Positions 42,701 to 50,829 are shown, counted from the first letter of the stretch. The stretch: DNA of 64,000 nucleotides from CAWAHD01 sp963781785 (GCA_963781785.1 CAWAHD010000005.1:806001-870000); one strand, 5' to 3'. Notes: generated by a model from the sequence alone, not told the origin. Numbers and translations are program-made.

Positions 42701-43227
42701 TAACGAATCCGCCCAGCGCCACCTGCCCGGTGACGGTTGGTCCTTCTTCGACGTCCGCCATGAATTCCCCGACGCATGGGAGCTCTTCCGAGACAGCTTG
42801 GAGGGACGGAAGCCCGCGCGGGAGCTCCGGATCAGGATCAGCCGAAACCTGTTCCCCTACATCCCGGGTCACAGGGAGCTCTCTATCACGGGATTGGCGC
42901 TGACTCTTCGAGACGTCGGAAGCCGAATTGCATGGTTGCTCCGAAGTCGTAGGGCGCGCGTGTCATCGGGTCGAGTTCTCGAGCCAGCACGAACACAAAG
43001 ATCATGCCGAGGATGGCCCCAAGTCGAAAGCACGAGAGATCCCCTGCATCCCGAGCGACAACTGGCCAAACCTGTACCACGGAGTCGTCGACACTCGGTT
43101 AGGGCCATTGCGGCATGACGGCAATCCGCACCCCTTGATCCTCCGGTTCCCGTTCGGAATGGGTGTCGTGTCACGCGTTTTCCTGTTGTGTCGCTACGAG
43201 GCCGCGTGCGCTCTACGGTCACGGTGA
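30756..43227 (+). CDS. giant TcA-like toxin subunit with beta-repeat insertions, three frameshifts
   Basis: The restored length is about 4,155 residues, well over the usual 2,300-2,500 for TcA. Order: a unique N-terminus; four beta-repeats (about residues 90-420); a helical region; three more beta-repeats (about 885-1110); a VRP1-like TcA N-terminal domain (FSIVEALYAHGFRCAADITD, RRGPLANLLASCANCETPLP, LPLIDIVNECLEYLG, SRTYLRYFRTSRFEEM); a long helical and neuraminidase-region-like shell; a PT linker (about residue 2921) and other Pro-rich linkers. The end is the TcA pore and TcB-binding part (NLLYYTNLYNNGLINDEIQ, MTLANWDRRSDEWFHQMQT, SDSGLFELNFRDERYLPFEF, LGAVSHWRIELPPENNYFDL). TcA forms a pentameric translocation channel. 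Frames change near 35229 (+1), 41155 (-1) and 42928 (+1); the last frame gives LILRFPFGMGVVSRVFLL and a stop at 43227. No signal peptide. Confidence 0.87.
31030..32010 (+). repeat. protein-coding beta-repeat block A (four units)
   Basis: Four diverged units of 75-95 residues follow one pattern: a leading serine-rich strand, an STxGIxxGMxV-like turn, then xGTTVxxVxxxTVTLSxxL and a closing TFxxP strand. Examples are FASTTGVAVGMAVSSSDSSV, FNSTSGIAVNMTVTSNDASV and FSSPSGANGVAYGMTVTCSG. They lie in the N-terminal third of the TcA-like protein. Confidence 0.75.
33400..34085 (+). repeat. protein-coding beta-repeat block B (three units)
   Basis: Three closely related units of about 75 residues match block A: FSSTGGIGVGPGMSVSGTNI, LAATTGITAGMSVNGLNIPN and LSSTSGLANGMLVTGPNIAA, each followed by a GTTV..V...TVT strand and a closing IITF or IIFN strand. 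The similarity within block B is higher than within block A, suggesting recent duplication here. Confidence 0.8.
39516..39592 (+). repeat. Pro-Thr dipeptide repeat linker in the TcA-like gene
   Basis: A hexanucleotide-like repeat (cccact, acgccg and acaccg variants) encodes about a dozen consecutive Pro-Thr pairs, opening with SPSPTPTP. It connects the shell part to the C-terminal half of the TcA-like protein. Two further Pro-rich linkers follow at about 40270-40345 and 40525-40690. Confidence 0.85.
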
Positions 43228-43333
43228 CACAGGCGAGCCCTCCCCATTCATGCCATTTTCGTGCTAAACTCTGCGGAATGCGTGAAGCGCTGTTCGCCAG
43301 TTTGAATCGACGGGATGACGAGGGGAAGACCTT

Positions 43334-44788
43334 ATGAAGAAGGGAGGTTGCCGCGACCTCAACCTGGCTTTAGCCATGTCCCGCCGAGAAGTCGTTCGCG
43401 CCGGCGGCCTGAGCCTCTTGGGCCTGGGCTTGCCCAGGTTTCTGGAAGCCCGAACGATCAGCCAGAATACCGTCGCGAGCGCCGGGCCTCCGATCTCGTC
43501 CGGATCGTTCGGCAAGGCGAAGTCCTGCATTCTGCTCTTCATGTGGGGCGGGCCTGCCCAGCAAGAGACGTGGGACATGAAGCCCGACGCCCCCGAACAG
43601 GTTCGCGGTGAATTTCGGCCGATCGCGACCAATGTTCCAGGCGTGACAATTTCCGAGCATTTTCCGCTTCTCGCCCGCCAGCTCGATCGCCTGGCGATCA
43701 TCCGCTCGGTGCATCACTCCGACGTGAACCACACGACCGCCACGCACGAGCTGTTGACCGGCCGGCCCATTCCACGGCCCGGGGGCGGAGAATTCCGGGA
43801 AGACTGGCCCCACTATGGGGCCGTGCTTGCCCATCTCCGCCGCGGCAAGGAGCGGACCCCCCTGCCCTCCTATGTCCAGATGAGGCCCGAGATCCCGCAG
43901 GGCGCTCCCCGATTCGTCGAGCAAAGTCACGGCCAGGGCGCCGGCTGGATGGGACCGGCATTCGAGCCGTTCACGATCGACCAGGATCCCAGCAAGCCCG
44001 GCTACCGGATGGAACAATTCCGATTGCCGGACGGTCTTTCATCCAGGCGGATCACCGATCGAGACCGTTTGCTTCGCACCGTCGACCTTCAGGCCAGGCA
44101 CCTGGAAGCGATCGCCGAGATCCACGCTCTCTCCGGCCACTACAGCCGCGCCTACGACCTCTTGGCCAGCCGCAAGGCGATCGAAGCCTTCGACCTCGCG
44201 CGCGAAGACCCTCGCCTCCGCGATCGCTACGGCTGGCATGCACACGGCCAGTCGGTGCTTCAGGCCCGCCGGCTGGTTGAAGCCGGGGTCCCGATCGTCA
44301 CCGTGTTCTGGCCCAACGAGGGCATCACGAATGTGAGCGTGTACTGGGACACGCACAGCCGCAACTTCATCGATCTCAAGACCCGGCTGATGCCGCCGGC
44401 CGACCAGGCGTTCACCGCGCTTCTCGATGATCTGTCGGCGCGTGGTCTTCTCGACGAGACCCTGGTGCTCTGGACCGGAGAATTCGGCCGCACGCCACGC
44501 GTGGGGCAAAGCGTGGTGGGGGGAGCCGGAGCCGGCCGCGACGGCCGCGATCACTGGGCGCATTGCTTCAGCTCGGTCATGGCCGGCGCGGGCATCAAAG
44601 GGGGAACCGTCCACGGTTCGTCGGACCGCTGGGCCGCGTACCCGGCGCGCGACCCGGTCACTCCTGCTGACATCGCCGCCACGATCTACCACTGTCTCGG
44701 TGTCAATCCCGCCACGCAACTGATCGATTCGCTCAACCGGCCCCTGGCGCTTTGCCTGGGCGAGCCCATCTCGGGCATTCTCGCGTAG
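43334..44788 (+). CDS. DUF1501 (sulfatase-fold) Tat-exported protein, intact
   Basis: This intact 484-residue protein carries a Tat-like leader (MSRREVVRAGGLSLLGLGLP). The DUF1501 core shows SCILLFMWGGPAQQETWDMK, LAIIRSVHHSDVNHTTATHE, TLVLWTGEFGRTPRVG, AGRDGRDHWAHCFSSVMAG and IAATIYHCLGVNP, the metal-site and C-terminal motifs of the family. It is the same family as the broken gene at 9400-10805 but from a different subgroup. No DUF1549/DUF1553 partner lies next to it, which is unusual. It is probably exported folded and active on an extracellular ester or polymer. ATG 43334 is used; a second Met sits immediately before SRREVV. Confidence 0.88.
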   Translation: MKKGGCRDLNLALAMSRREVVRAGGLSLLGLGLPRFLEARTISQNTVASAGPPISSGSFGKAKSCILLFMWGGPAQQETWDMKPDAPEQVRGEFRPIATNVPGVTISEHFPLLARQLDRLAIIRSVHHSDVNHTTATHELLTGRPIPRPGGGEFREDWPHYGAVLAHLRRGKERTPLPSYVQMRPEIPQGAPRFVEQSHGQGAGWMGPAFEPFTIDQDPSKPGYRMEQFRLPDGLSSRRITDRDRLLRTVDLQARHLEAIAEIHALSGHYSRAYDLLASRKAIEAFDLAREDPRLRDRYGWHAHGQSVLQARRLVEAGVPIVTVFWPNEGITNVSVYWDTHSRNFIDLKTRLMPPADQAFTALLDDLSARGLLDETLVLWTGEFGRTPRVGQSVVGGAGAGRDGRDHWAHCFSSVMAGAGIKGGTVHGSSDRWAAYPARDPVTPADIAATIYHCLGVNPATQLIDSLNRPLALCLGEPISGILA

Positions 44789-44875
44789 TTCGAGCACAGG
44801 TTCACGTTCGGGATGGGCTGTCCCGGAACGGGCTGATGGCCAACCGGGAATGCTCTTGTTCTTGTCGCCCAGCGT

Positions 44876-44892
44876 GTTAGCATATTGCTAAC
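44876..44892. promoter_or_regulatory. palindromic operator of the toxin-antitoxin operon
   Basis: The sequence gttagcatattgctaac is a perfect inverted repeat with 7-bp arms and a 3-base centre, 25 bp before the antitoxin ATG. Its position and AT-rich centre, which could overlap a -10 box, suit autorepression by the ribbon-helix-helix antitoxin with its toxin partner. Confidence 0.65.
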
Positions 44893-44917
44893 GGGCAGTT
44901 CCCGACCGGAGGCAACC

Positions 44918-45151
44918 ATGGCAACTGCACTGGTGCGTGATCTGGACGACGCGGTATATGAACGGCTCAAGGCGCGCGCGGCGGGCAACAACCGTTCGCT
45001 GGAGGCCGAGCTGCGAGAGATCCTGGTGCTGGCTTCGAAGCAGGTCGATGCGGCCACGGCGAGGGCGGCGGCCGATGCGATGCGGCGGAGTCTGGAGGGT
45101 CGCCCTCACAGTAACAGCGGAGAGATCCTGGCTCAGGAACGCCTTCGGTGA
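44918..45151 (+). CDS. FitA/Arc-type ribbon-helix-helix antitoxin
   Basis: This 77-residue protein has a ribbon-helix-helix fold: the strand ATALVRDLDDAVYERLKARA, then NNRSLEAELREILVLA, then a C-terminal tail that would wrap the toxin (AMRRSLEGRPHS). It neutralises the PIN-domain toxin and represses the operon. ATG 44918 is chosen because ggagg at 44908-44912 lies just upstream; the frame extends to 44885 without reason. Its stop overlaps the toxin start by four bases, the usual translational coupling. Confidence 0.85.
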   Translation: MATALVRDLDDAVYERLKARAAGNNRSLEAELREILVLASKQVDAATARAAADAMRRSLEGRPHSNSGEILAQERLR

Positions 45152-45642
45152 GGAGCGACCTGATCGGTTCGGGTCCCCCCGGTGAGTCGGGCGGATCGAC
45201 CCCGCAGGCACTCGTCCGGCAGATTCTGGTGCCCGACGCTGGCGTCGGCGTGAAGTGGTTCGTGCCCGAGCCTGACGCCGGCGACGCGGCGCGGCTGCTC
45301 GAAGCTCGGTTCGAGCTGCACGCGCCATCCTATTTCTTCACGGAGGCGGCCAGCGTCTTGCAGCGCAAGGTTGCCGTGGACGGCACACTCTCGGAGGCGG
45401 AGGGCCTCGCCATTTTCCAGCTCCTCCGAAAAGTCCCGATTACCGTTCACGCAACGGAACGACTGCTGGAGGACGCATTCCGGCACGGCGTCCGTTACCG
45501 GCGCTCGGTCTACGACAGCCTTTACCTTGTGCTCGCCGCGGCGCTCGGAGGGCGCGTTGTCACCGCTGACCGTCAGCTTTATAACGGAGTACACGGCGGT
45601 CCGCTCGACCACCTGGTTTGCTGGGTCACCGACCCGCTCTGA
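45148..45642 (+). CDS. PIN-domain ribonuclease toxin (VapC/FitB family)
   Basis: This 164-residue protein is a PIN-domain endoribonuclease. The acidic metal site is visible as D30 (LVPDAGVGVKW), E66 (YFFTEAAS), D123 (VYDSLYLVLA) and D141 (VVTADRQLYN). The family cuts tRNA or rRNA and is held inactive by its antitoxin. It begins with GTG at 45148, overlapping the antitoxin stop. The N-terminal 25 residues before the first PIN strand are unusually long, so a later start is possible. A hairpin-repeat cluster follows 33 bp after the stop. Confidence 0.85.
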   Translation: MRSDLIGSGPPGESGGSTPQALVRQILVPDAGVGVKWFVPEPDAGDAARLLEARFELHAPSYFFTEAASVLQRKVAVDGTLSEAEGLAIFQLLRKVPITVHATERLLEDAFRHGVRYRRSVYDSLYLVLAAALGGRVVTADRQLYNGVHGGPLDHLVCWVTDPL

Positions 45643-45675
45643 GCCAGACGCCCGCGGCGACGCCGGCCGCGCGGC

Positions 45676-45730
45676 GTAGGTCAGGCTTTCCAGCCTGACG
45701 ATTTTCGTAGGTCAGGCTTTCCAGCCTGAC
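45676..45730. repeat. two direct copies of hairpin repeat family 1
   Basis: The same 24-bp element as at 1506-1529 (gtag plus gtcaggctttccagcctgac) occurs at 45676-45699 and 45707-45730, in the same orientation and separated by seven bases. Both are exact. They lie in the gap after the toxin gene, beside a different hairpin repeat. Confidence 0.92.
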
Positions 45731-45734
45731 AGTC

Positions 45735-45788
45735 ATGTCGCCAGTCGCTCCGCGAAGGCGCTTGCTTTCGCGGAGCGAAAGGCGACAT
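45735..45788. repeat. long nested inverted repeat (hairpin family 2)
   Basis: The outer arms atgtcgcc (45735-45742) and ggcgacat (45781-45788) and the inner arms cgctccgcgaa (45746-45756) and ttcgcggagcg (45767-45777) are perfect complements, giving a 19-bp interrupted stem with a 10-base loop. It starts four bases after the last family 1 copy. It may be a REP/MITE-like element, or it may act as a terminator for the toxin operon. Confidence 0.85.
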
Positions 45789-45917
45789 AACGAGCTCGAG
45801 CTGTGCCGGAGGCGGCTTGTGGCAAAGAGAGAATGCTCTTGTCATTCTCCGCGGGTTTTTAGCATAGTGTGAGCCAGTAGGCCCGCGATGCTGACAGAAT
45901 GAGGAGAAGAAGCGGAA

Positions 45918-46622
45918 ATGGCCAAGAACCACGGAGCGAAGCAACAAAAACGGCTGGCCAAGAAGAAAGCCAAACGCTCGGAGAAGCGTGCCTTCATCCT
46001 CAGGCGCACCTCGAACGACCCAGCCCTCCGGCTTCAGAATGCGGAGAAATGGCCGGTCGTCCAGGCCCTTGCGAGCGCTCAGCTCTGGGACGACGGTATC
46101 GGCTACCTTTTGATCGCGCGGCAGGAAGCGGAGGGACGGTTCGTCTTTGCCGTGTTTCTCGTGGACGTCTATTGCCTCGGAGTCAAGAACGCGTTCTGGC
46201 GCGCCGGCACCCGTGCCGAGCTCGAGGAAATGATCGAAAAACTGCAAGGGCTCGGCGGGATGCGCGCGATCACTCCCGCTTGCCTGGCGAAGATCGTCGA
46301 AGGAGCGGTCGACTACGCACAGTCCTACCGCTTCCCGCCCCATCCGGACTACCGGCATGCCTCGGTTCTACTCCGTGGAATTGATCCCTTGACGTGCCCG
46401 ACGCAATTCACGTTCGGCCGCGACGGCAAGCCATTCTACATCCGGGGTCCCAATGAGTCGCTCGCGGAGGCCGCGGCCATCGGCCAGCGCATCGAAGAGG
46501 CCGGCGGACATTATCTCGTCGGAATGCCTCGTTCCGGTGCGGAGGAGCTTTCCGCCATCGAGGGTGAGTTTGATCAGCTCGAATCCGACGACGAAGACGA
46601 TTTCCCAGACGAATCGCTCTGA
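45918..46622 (+). CDS. conserved protein of unknown function, basic N-terminus and acidic C-terminus
   Basis: This 234-residue protein opens with a very basic stretch (KQQKRLAKKKAKRSEKR) that may bind nucleic acid. A compact alpha/beta domain follows (WDDGIGYLLIARQEAEGRFV, FAVFLVDVYCLGVKNAFWR, SYRFPPHPDYRHASVLLRGI, CPTQFTFGRDGKPFYIRGP), and the protein ends in an acidic tail (DQLESDDEDDFPDESL). I recognise the pattern as one seen in planctomycete hypothetical proteins but know no function. A gaggagaag ribosome site lies at 45901-45909, slightly far from ATG 45918. It follows the repeat cluster and stands alone. Confidence 0.75.
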   Translation: MAKNHGAKQQKRLAKKKAKRSEKRAFILRRTSNDPALRLQNAEKWPVVQALASAQLWDDGIGYLLIARQEAEGRFVFAVFLVDVYCLGVKNAFWRAGTRAELEEMIEKLQGLGGMRAITPACLAKIVEGAVDYAQSYRFPPHPDYRHASVLLRGIDPLTCPTQFTFGRDGKPFYIRGPNESLAEAAAIGQRIEEAGGHYLVGMPRSGAEELSAIEGEFDQLESDDEDDFPDESL

Positions 46623-46631
46623 CAGCGCACC

Positions 46632-46664
46632 CGGAAATCGGGCGCGACGTACACGTCGCTTCCG
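46632..46664. terminator. possible hairpin terminator
   Basis: Ten bases after the stop of the preceding gene, gcgacgt-ac-acgtcgc (46644-46659) forms a perfect 7-bp stem, flanked by cggaa and ttccg that could extend it. There is no T-run, so if it terminates transcription it is not the classic intrinsic type. Confidence 0.35.
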
Positions 46665-46832
46665 GATACGCGGTCGGCCGGGCATGAGTTGGCCCGGCCG
46701 GTTGCCTGTGCGGTCGGACTGCTCGCTCTGGTCGGTTGGGCCCTTCGCGGAGCGGGTCGAATGACCATGCGGCGATTTCGGCGCCTCTTCGCGCGGCCGG
46801 CTTGAGCGATCGGTAATCCGGGAGGATCGGAC

Positions 46833-47393
46833 GTGATCGCTGACCTGGAGCGCTACCGGAGCTGGCTGGGCCTCCTGGCCCGGCTGCAGGTCGAGCCGCG
46901 GTTCCGCGCCAAGTTCGACCCGTCGGACATTGTCCAGCAGACATTGCTCGAAGCGGTGCGGGACTGGCCGAAATTCCGCGGCGACACCGAGGCCGAGCTG
47001 GCAGCCTGGCTCCGGCAGATCCTCGCGCACGTCCTCTTGCATGAGCTCCGGCGCTATGGCGGCGTAGAGCGCCGCGATGTCGGACGCGAGGTGTCTCTGG
47101 AAGAGGCGCTGGCCGAGTCATCTCGGCGGCTCGGCGCTGCGCTCGAAGCTCCGGGCTCGTCACCCAGCGAGCGCACGAGCCGGCACGAGCTGGAGCTGCG
47201 TTTGGCCGACGCACTCGCCCGGCTCCCTGCCGATCACGCCGAGGTCATCCTGCTGCGCAACGTCGAGGGCCTGCCCCACGAGGAGGTCGCACGGCGAATG
47301 GGGCGAGGCGTCGGCGCCGTGCGCATGCTCTGGGTTCGCGCACTCGCTCGGCTCCGGCAGGAGCTGGATGGACCTCCCAATGCGCGTTCCTGA
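46833..47393 (+). CDS. ECF RNA polymerase sigma factor
   Basis: This 186-residue sigma-70 family protein of the planctomycete ECF type has region 2 with FDPSDIVQQTLLEAVRDWPK and ELAAWLRQILAHVLLHELRR, and region 4 with LADALARLPADHAEVILLRN and GLPHEEVARRMGRGVGAVRM, the helix-turn-helix for the -35 element. The start is GTG at 46833 with ggagg at 46820-46824. No anti-sigma factor lies beside it. The convergent neighbour is the beta-helix protein, so its target genes are not obvious. Confidence 0.9.
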   Translation: MIADLERYRSWLGLLARLQVEPRFRAKFDPSDIVQQTLLEAVRDWPKFRGDTEAELAAWLRQILAHVLLHELRRYGGVERRDVGREVSLEEALAESSRRLGAALEAPGSSPSERTSRHELELRLADALARLPADHAEVILLRNVEGLPHEEVARRMGRGVGAVRMLWVRALARLRQELDGPPNARS

Positions 47394-47446
47394 CCTGTGC
47401 GGGACGATCTGCCATGCGCGGGAGCTTCAGCGATCGCCGTGTTTCG

Positions 47447-50400
47447 CTACGGAATGTAGGTGATTCCGCGCGATCTGGTCAGGTTGACATTCCCCTTGGC
47501 ATTCGCCGCGATCGTGTTCTTCTGGACCACGGAGCCAGAGCACACGCCCAACGCATAAACGCCGTAGCCCAGGTTACTGAGGATCCCGTTGCCGGCCCCC
47601 GCCGCACTGCCGCCGACCGTCAGCTTGCGAGCATTGACGAGCATCACCCCATTCCCCGAATTGGTGCTGATCGTGTTGTCGAGAATTCGCGTGCCGGTCA
47701 CGACGCCTGTGACGTAGAGGCCATCCTGGCCGCTCGCGGTACTCGCGTCACCGGCCGTTGCCCCGAGGTCGAGTGCCACGCCTTTCTGGATCTCGTTTCC
47801 CAGCACCATGTCGCCGCGCGACGATCGGATGGTCACTCCAGGGCCCCGCGAATAGAGGATCTTGTTCTGAAAGGCGGAAGCCGCGCCTCCGATCGTGTTG
47901 AACGACGTTCCGGGGCCAAGATCGATTCCGCCCAGCGCGTTGCCCAGGTCGGCGTTGGCCCCGGCATTCGTGCCGATATAGGTGTGATACACGACGTTGT
48001 CGTGCGCCGCGCCGACCACCTGAATGCCGTACCCGCGATTGGCCGAAACAGTCACTTGCGGTTCAATCGACGGCTGAAAGCCGCCGATCGCGTTGCCATG
48101 GGCGCGGCCATCGATCTTGATGCCGTCGCCGCCATTGGGAATGGCCGTCTGAATATCCGAGTTCGTGCCGACCGCCGTGTCGGTCACCTGCACTCCGGTT
48201 GCATTTCCACTTAGCTCGATTCCATTGCCGCGATTGCCCGAGACGATGCAGGTGCGGATCAAGTTGTTTCCGCCGGACGATGTAACCAAGACTCCATCCT
48301 GTTTATTCGGAGCTGCGCCGCCAAAGGCGTAGGTCCCGGCGAACGTGTTGAATGATGTGAGTCCACTGGCTTTGCCGCTGATCTCGATGCCGTTCTTGTT
48401 GTTGCCGGCAATCACGTTGCCCAGCGGGATCACGCCGCCGACCTGGGTATTGGCAGACCTTCCCGAATCCAGCAGACCGTCACGGCCATTGGCCACGACC
48501 CTGGCGTTGTCGGCCCCGACTCCCATGAAGTTCGCCTGGACCGTCGTGTTGTTGGAGTTGGTGATGCGCACGCCATTGCCGCCGTTGCCGCTGAGCACGT
48601 TGTAGAACACGAACGGGCTCTGCTGGTACGTGCAGCCGATCAACTGGTTGCCGCTGGCGCCCACGATGGCCACTCCGTCGAGCCGGTTGCCCAGGGCTGA
48701 ATTGCCCGACGCCGCGGTACCGACGAAATTGCCGCTCAACAGCGTCTGGGTCGCTCGCTTGGTGATGAGCACGCCATTGCCACGGTTGCCCGAGATCAGG
48801 TTGCCCTGGGGCGGGCGCACGAACACACTCGCCGTGGGATCGTTGCCGCCCGTCGCCTGACCGCCGATCAAGTTTCCCGTCGCACCCGCGGTGACGAGAA
48901 TCCCGTTCTGCCCATTGCCGCGCTTGAGCCTGCCGCTTGAATCCGTGCCAATGTCATTCATTGCGATCTGATTGCCGCTGGCACCGTAGATTCCAATGCC
49001 GTTGCCGCCATTACCGCTGATCATGTTGGAAAGCTGGAAGGCGGTGTTGATTGTCGCCTGGTACGAGAACTCCCCCGTGTCGCCGATGACGATCCCGACG
49101 ATCTGATTGCCTGCCACCGCATCATTGAAGACCAGGCCCTGGACACCCGGGTAGTTCAAATCGACCCAGACGGCCGGGCCGAATGTCCCGTCGGGATTAC
49201 GCCGCACGGTCACCCACGAGCCCTGCCCGGGACTGGATGATCCGCTCTGGACCGAGTCGGCACTGAGAGTATAAACCCCCTGTTCGTAGCCGCTGATGCC
49301 CTGGAAATGCGCGATGTAGTCCTGTCCGACCACGCCGTTCGGGTAATCGAATGAAGTCCAGTTGGTGAATTGCCCGCTCGCGGAGTCGTAGTCGACAAGG
49401 TATCCGTTGCCAATCGTGCGACTCGGGCTGAGGATATCGCTATAGCCGCCGGCGATGGTGTAGCTCGTGCCGCCGTTATACCAGATGCCGTAAGCCGTGG
49501 TTGTCGTCGAGCCGGGATAGACGATTGTCGTCAGGATCGTGCTGCCCGCGACGTCGTAGAGGAACGCGTGGCCTGTACCGATGGGCGCATTTCCCTCCGG
49601 TCCATCGGCGTTGCCGACCGCGAGTTCTCCCATCGTGCTATGCACGTAGGTGTACGTTGCGCCCGGATAATCGATCGTTCGATAGTCGCCGCTCTGCGAG
49701 AGATCGGCGGTCGTGCCCTCGAAGAGAAAACCATGGACGGTGCCATCGCCGTTCTTGTAACTCCCGACCAGCCGCACCTGGGCTCCGCCGAGATTGTCTG
49801 GACCGTAAACGCTGGTGGACGCGGCGCCCGGGAAGTTGACCGAGTAGCTTCGTCCGCCGACGCCGGAGATGGGCCCCTCGTACAGGAGCCCATTGGCGTC
49901 TGACGTCCCGGCCATCAAGTACACGCCGCTGACGTCGGAATTGCGAATGCCTTGCCAGCCCGAAACGGGCTGCGTGGGCACGCTCAGGGCGTTGTAGTAG
50001 CTGACGCTCGACACCGGATTGCTCTGGCCGATCAGGTCGCCCTGGGACGCCGCATTGATCCGCACGCCGTCCCCTCGATTGCCGGCGACGGTTCTGCCGT
50101 TCGCACGCAGGCCGATATCATTGCCCTGAACCGTCACGCGCGAGGCGGTGAGTGTGACGCCCGCATTGCCCGCTCGCACGAGGGAGAGCGACGCGAGGTC
50201 TGATCCGTCGCTGCCTTTGGCGAACCGGAATCCCTGCGTGCCTCCAAAATCGACCGTCACGACCGGGGCACCCGCGAATGTTGGAGCCGTGGATCCGTCG
50301 ATTGTCACGGTGCCGGTGATCGCCGGGAGCGAGCTCCGCCCGATCCGGATCGTCCCGGCGACACCGAAGTCAATCGTGTCGGGGCCCGGTTGCTGATTCG

Positions 50401-50596
50401 ATAAGATGATCGCCTGACGGAGCGATCCCGCGCCGGAATTGTGGAGATTCGTCACCGTGAATGTGGCCAAAAGCTCCCGGCATTCGAGGGCTTCGATTGA
50501 CCGGAGTTTCAGGTCGTGCGCCGCTCGCCGTCTCGAGCGGGTACGCTTGGGCGTCAGTTCCGACTGGAAGCGATTCGCGCAACGGAGTGCCATCAT
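47447..50596 (-). CDS. giant secreted parallel beta-helix protein with LEPR-type leader
   Basis: This intact 1,049-residue protein begins with a basic N-terminus and a leader motif, LKLRSIEALECRELL, a variant of the LEPR-x-LL segment found at the start of many large planctomycete surface proteins. TVTNLHNSGAGSLRQAI opens a right-handed parallel beta-helix with dozens of NGIxIxGxxxNxI-type turns (NGGNGIGIYGASGNQIAMND, ISGNRGNGVLITKRATQT, GNGGNGVRITNSNNTTVQAN). About residues 190-440 interrupt the helix with HAF-like repeats (GFLFEGTTAD, HAFLYDVAGST, VYPGSTTTTAYGIW). Such proteins are probably surface adhesins or polysaccharide-active. There is no autotransporter barrel. It is convergent with the sigma factor gene. 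Confidence 0.87.
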   Translation of the reverse strand: MMALRCANRFQSELTPKRTRSRRRAAHDLKLRSIEALECRELLATFTVTNLHNSGAGSLRQAIILSNQQPGPDTIDFGVAGTIRIGRSSLPAITGTVTIDGSTAPTFAGAPVVTVDFGGTQGFRFAKGSDGSDLASLSLVRAGNAGVTLTASRVTVQGNDIGLRANGRTVAGNRGDGVRINAASQGDLIGQSNPVSSVSYYNALSVPTQPVSGWQGIRNSDVSGVYLMAGTSDANGLLYEGPISGVGGRSYSVNFPGAASTSVYGPDNLGGAQVRLVGSYKNGDGTVHGFLFEGTTADLSQSGDYRTIDYPGATYTYVHSTMGELAVGNADGPEGNAPIGTGHAFLYDVAGSTILTTIVYPGSTTTTAYGIWYNGGTSYTIAGGYSDILSPSRTIGNGYLVDYDSASGQFTNWTSFDYPNGVVGQDYIAHFQGISGYEQGVYTLSADSVQSGSSSPGQGSWVTVRRNPDGTFGPAVWVDLNYPGVQGLVFNDAVAGNQIVGIVIGDTGEFSYQATINTAFQLSNMISGNGGNGIGIYGASGNQIAMNDIGTDSSGRLKRGNGQNGILVTAGATGNLIGGQATGGNDPTASVFVRPPQGNLISGNRGNGVLITKRATQTLLSGNFVGTAASGNSALGNRLDGVAIVGASGNQLIGCTYQQSPFVFYNVLSGNGGNGVRITNSNNTTVQANFMGVGADNARVVANGRDGLLDSGRSANTQVGGVIPLGNVIAGNNKNGIEISGKASGLTSFNTFAGTYAFGGAAPNKQDGVLVTSSGGNNLIRTCIVSGNRGNGIELSGNATGVQVTDTAVGTNSDIQTAIPNGGDGIKIDGRAHGNAIGGFQPSIEPQVTVSANRGYGIQVVGAAHDNVVYHTYIGTNAGANADLGNALGGIDLGPGTSFNTIGGAASAFQNKILYSRGPGVTIRSSRGDMVLGNEIQKGVALDLGATAGDASTASGQDGLYVTGVVTGTRILDNTISTNSGNGVMLVNARKLTVGGSAAGAGNGILSNLGYGVYALGVCSGSVVQKNTIAANAKGNVNLTRSRGITYIP

Positions 50597-50678
50597 GGAT
50601 CGGCTTTCGGCTCAATTTCGTGTTGACCTGGTCGTTGCCGGGGCATGGTTCAACGCGGGGCAACACCCCGGGCAGGCC

Positions 50679-50729
50679 AGCCCGACGCGCAAGCGAGTCT
50701 AAGCCGAACCCTCGCTGGCGTTTCGGGCT
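50679..50729. repeat. imperfect inverted repeat (hairpin family 3)
   Basis: The arms agcccgacgcgcaagcgag (50679-50697) and ctcgctggcgtttcgggct (50711-50729) are imperfect complements around a 13-base centre. The sequence resembles a repeat I associate with intergenic DNA of planctomycetes. It lies upstream of the beta-helix gene. Confidence 0.6.
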
Positions 50730-50829
50730 AGTGTGATCGCCGGGACGCGTCCGACAAAGTGTTAACCAAACAGGCGCACGATGTCTGACGTAGACCTAGG
50801 ACGAAAAAGCGGGAGGGGCAACAAAAGAG

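Noticed and set aside
45901..46384. Plus-strand frame of 161 codons from 45899 overlapping the conserved protein
   Set aside because: It is a shifted-frame shadow rich in Arg and Pro; the 45918 frame has a folded-protein pattern and natural start.
46741..46770. ttcgcggagcg near 46744 as another copy of hairpin family 2
   Set aside because: Only one 11-bp arm matches; there is no complementary arm nearby, so chance in GC-rich DNA cannot be excluded.
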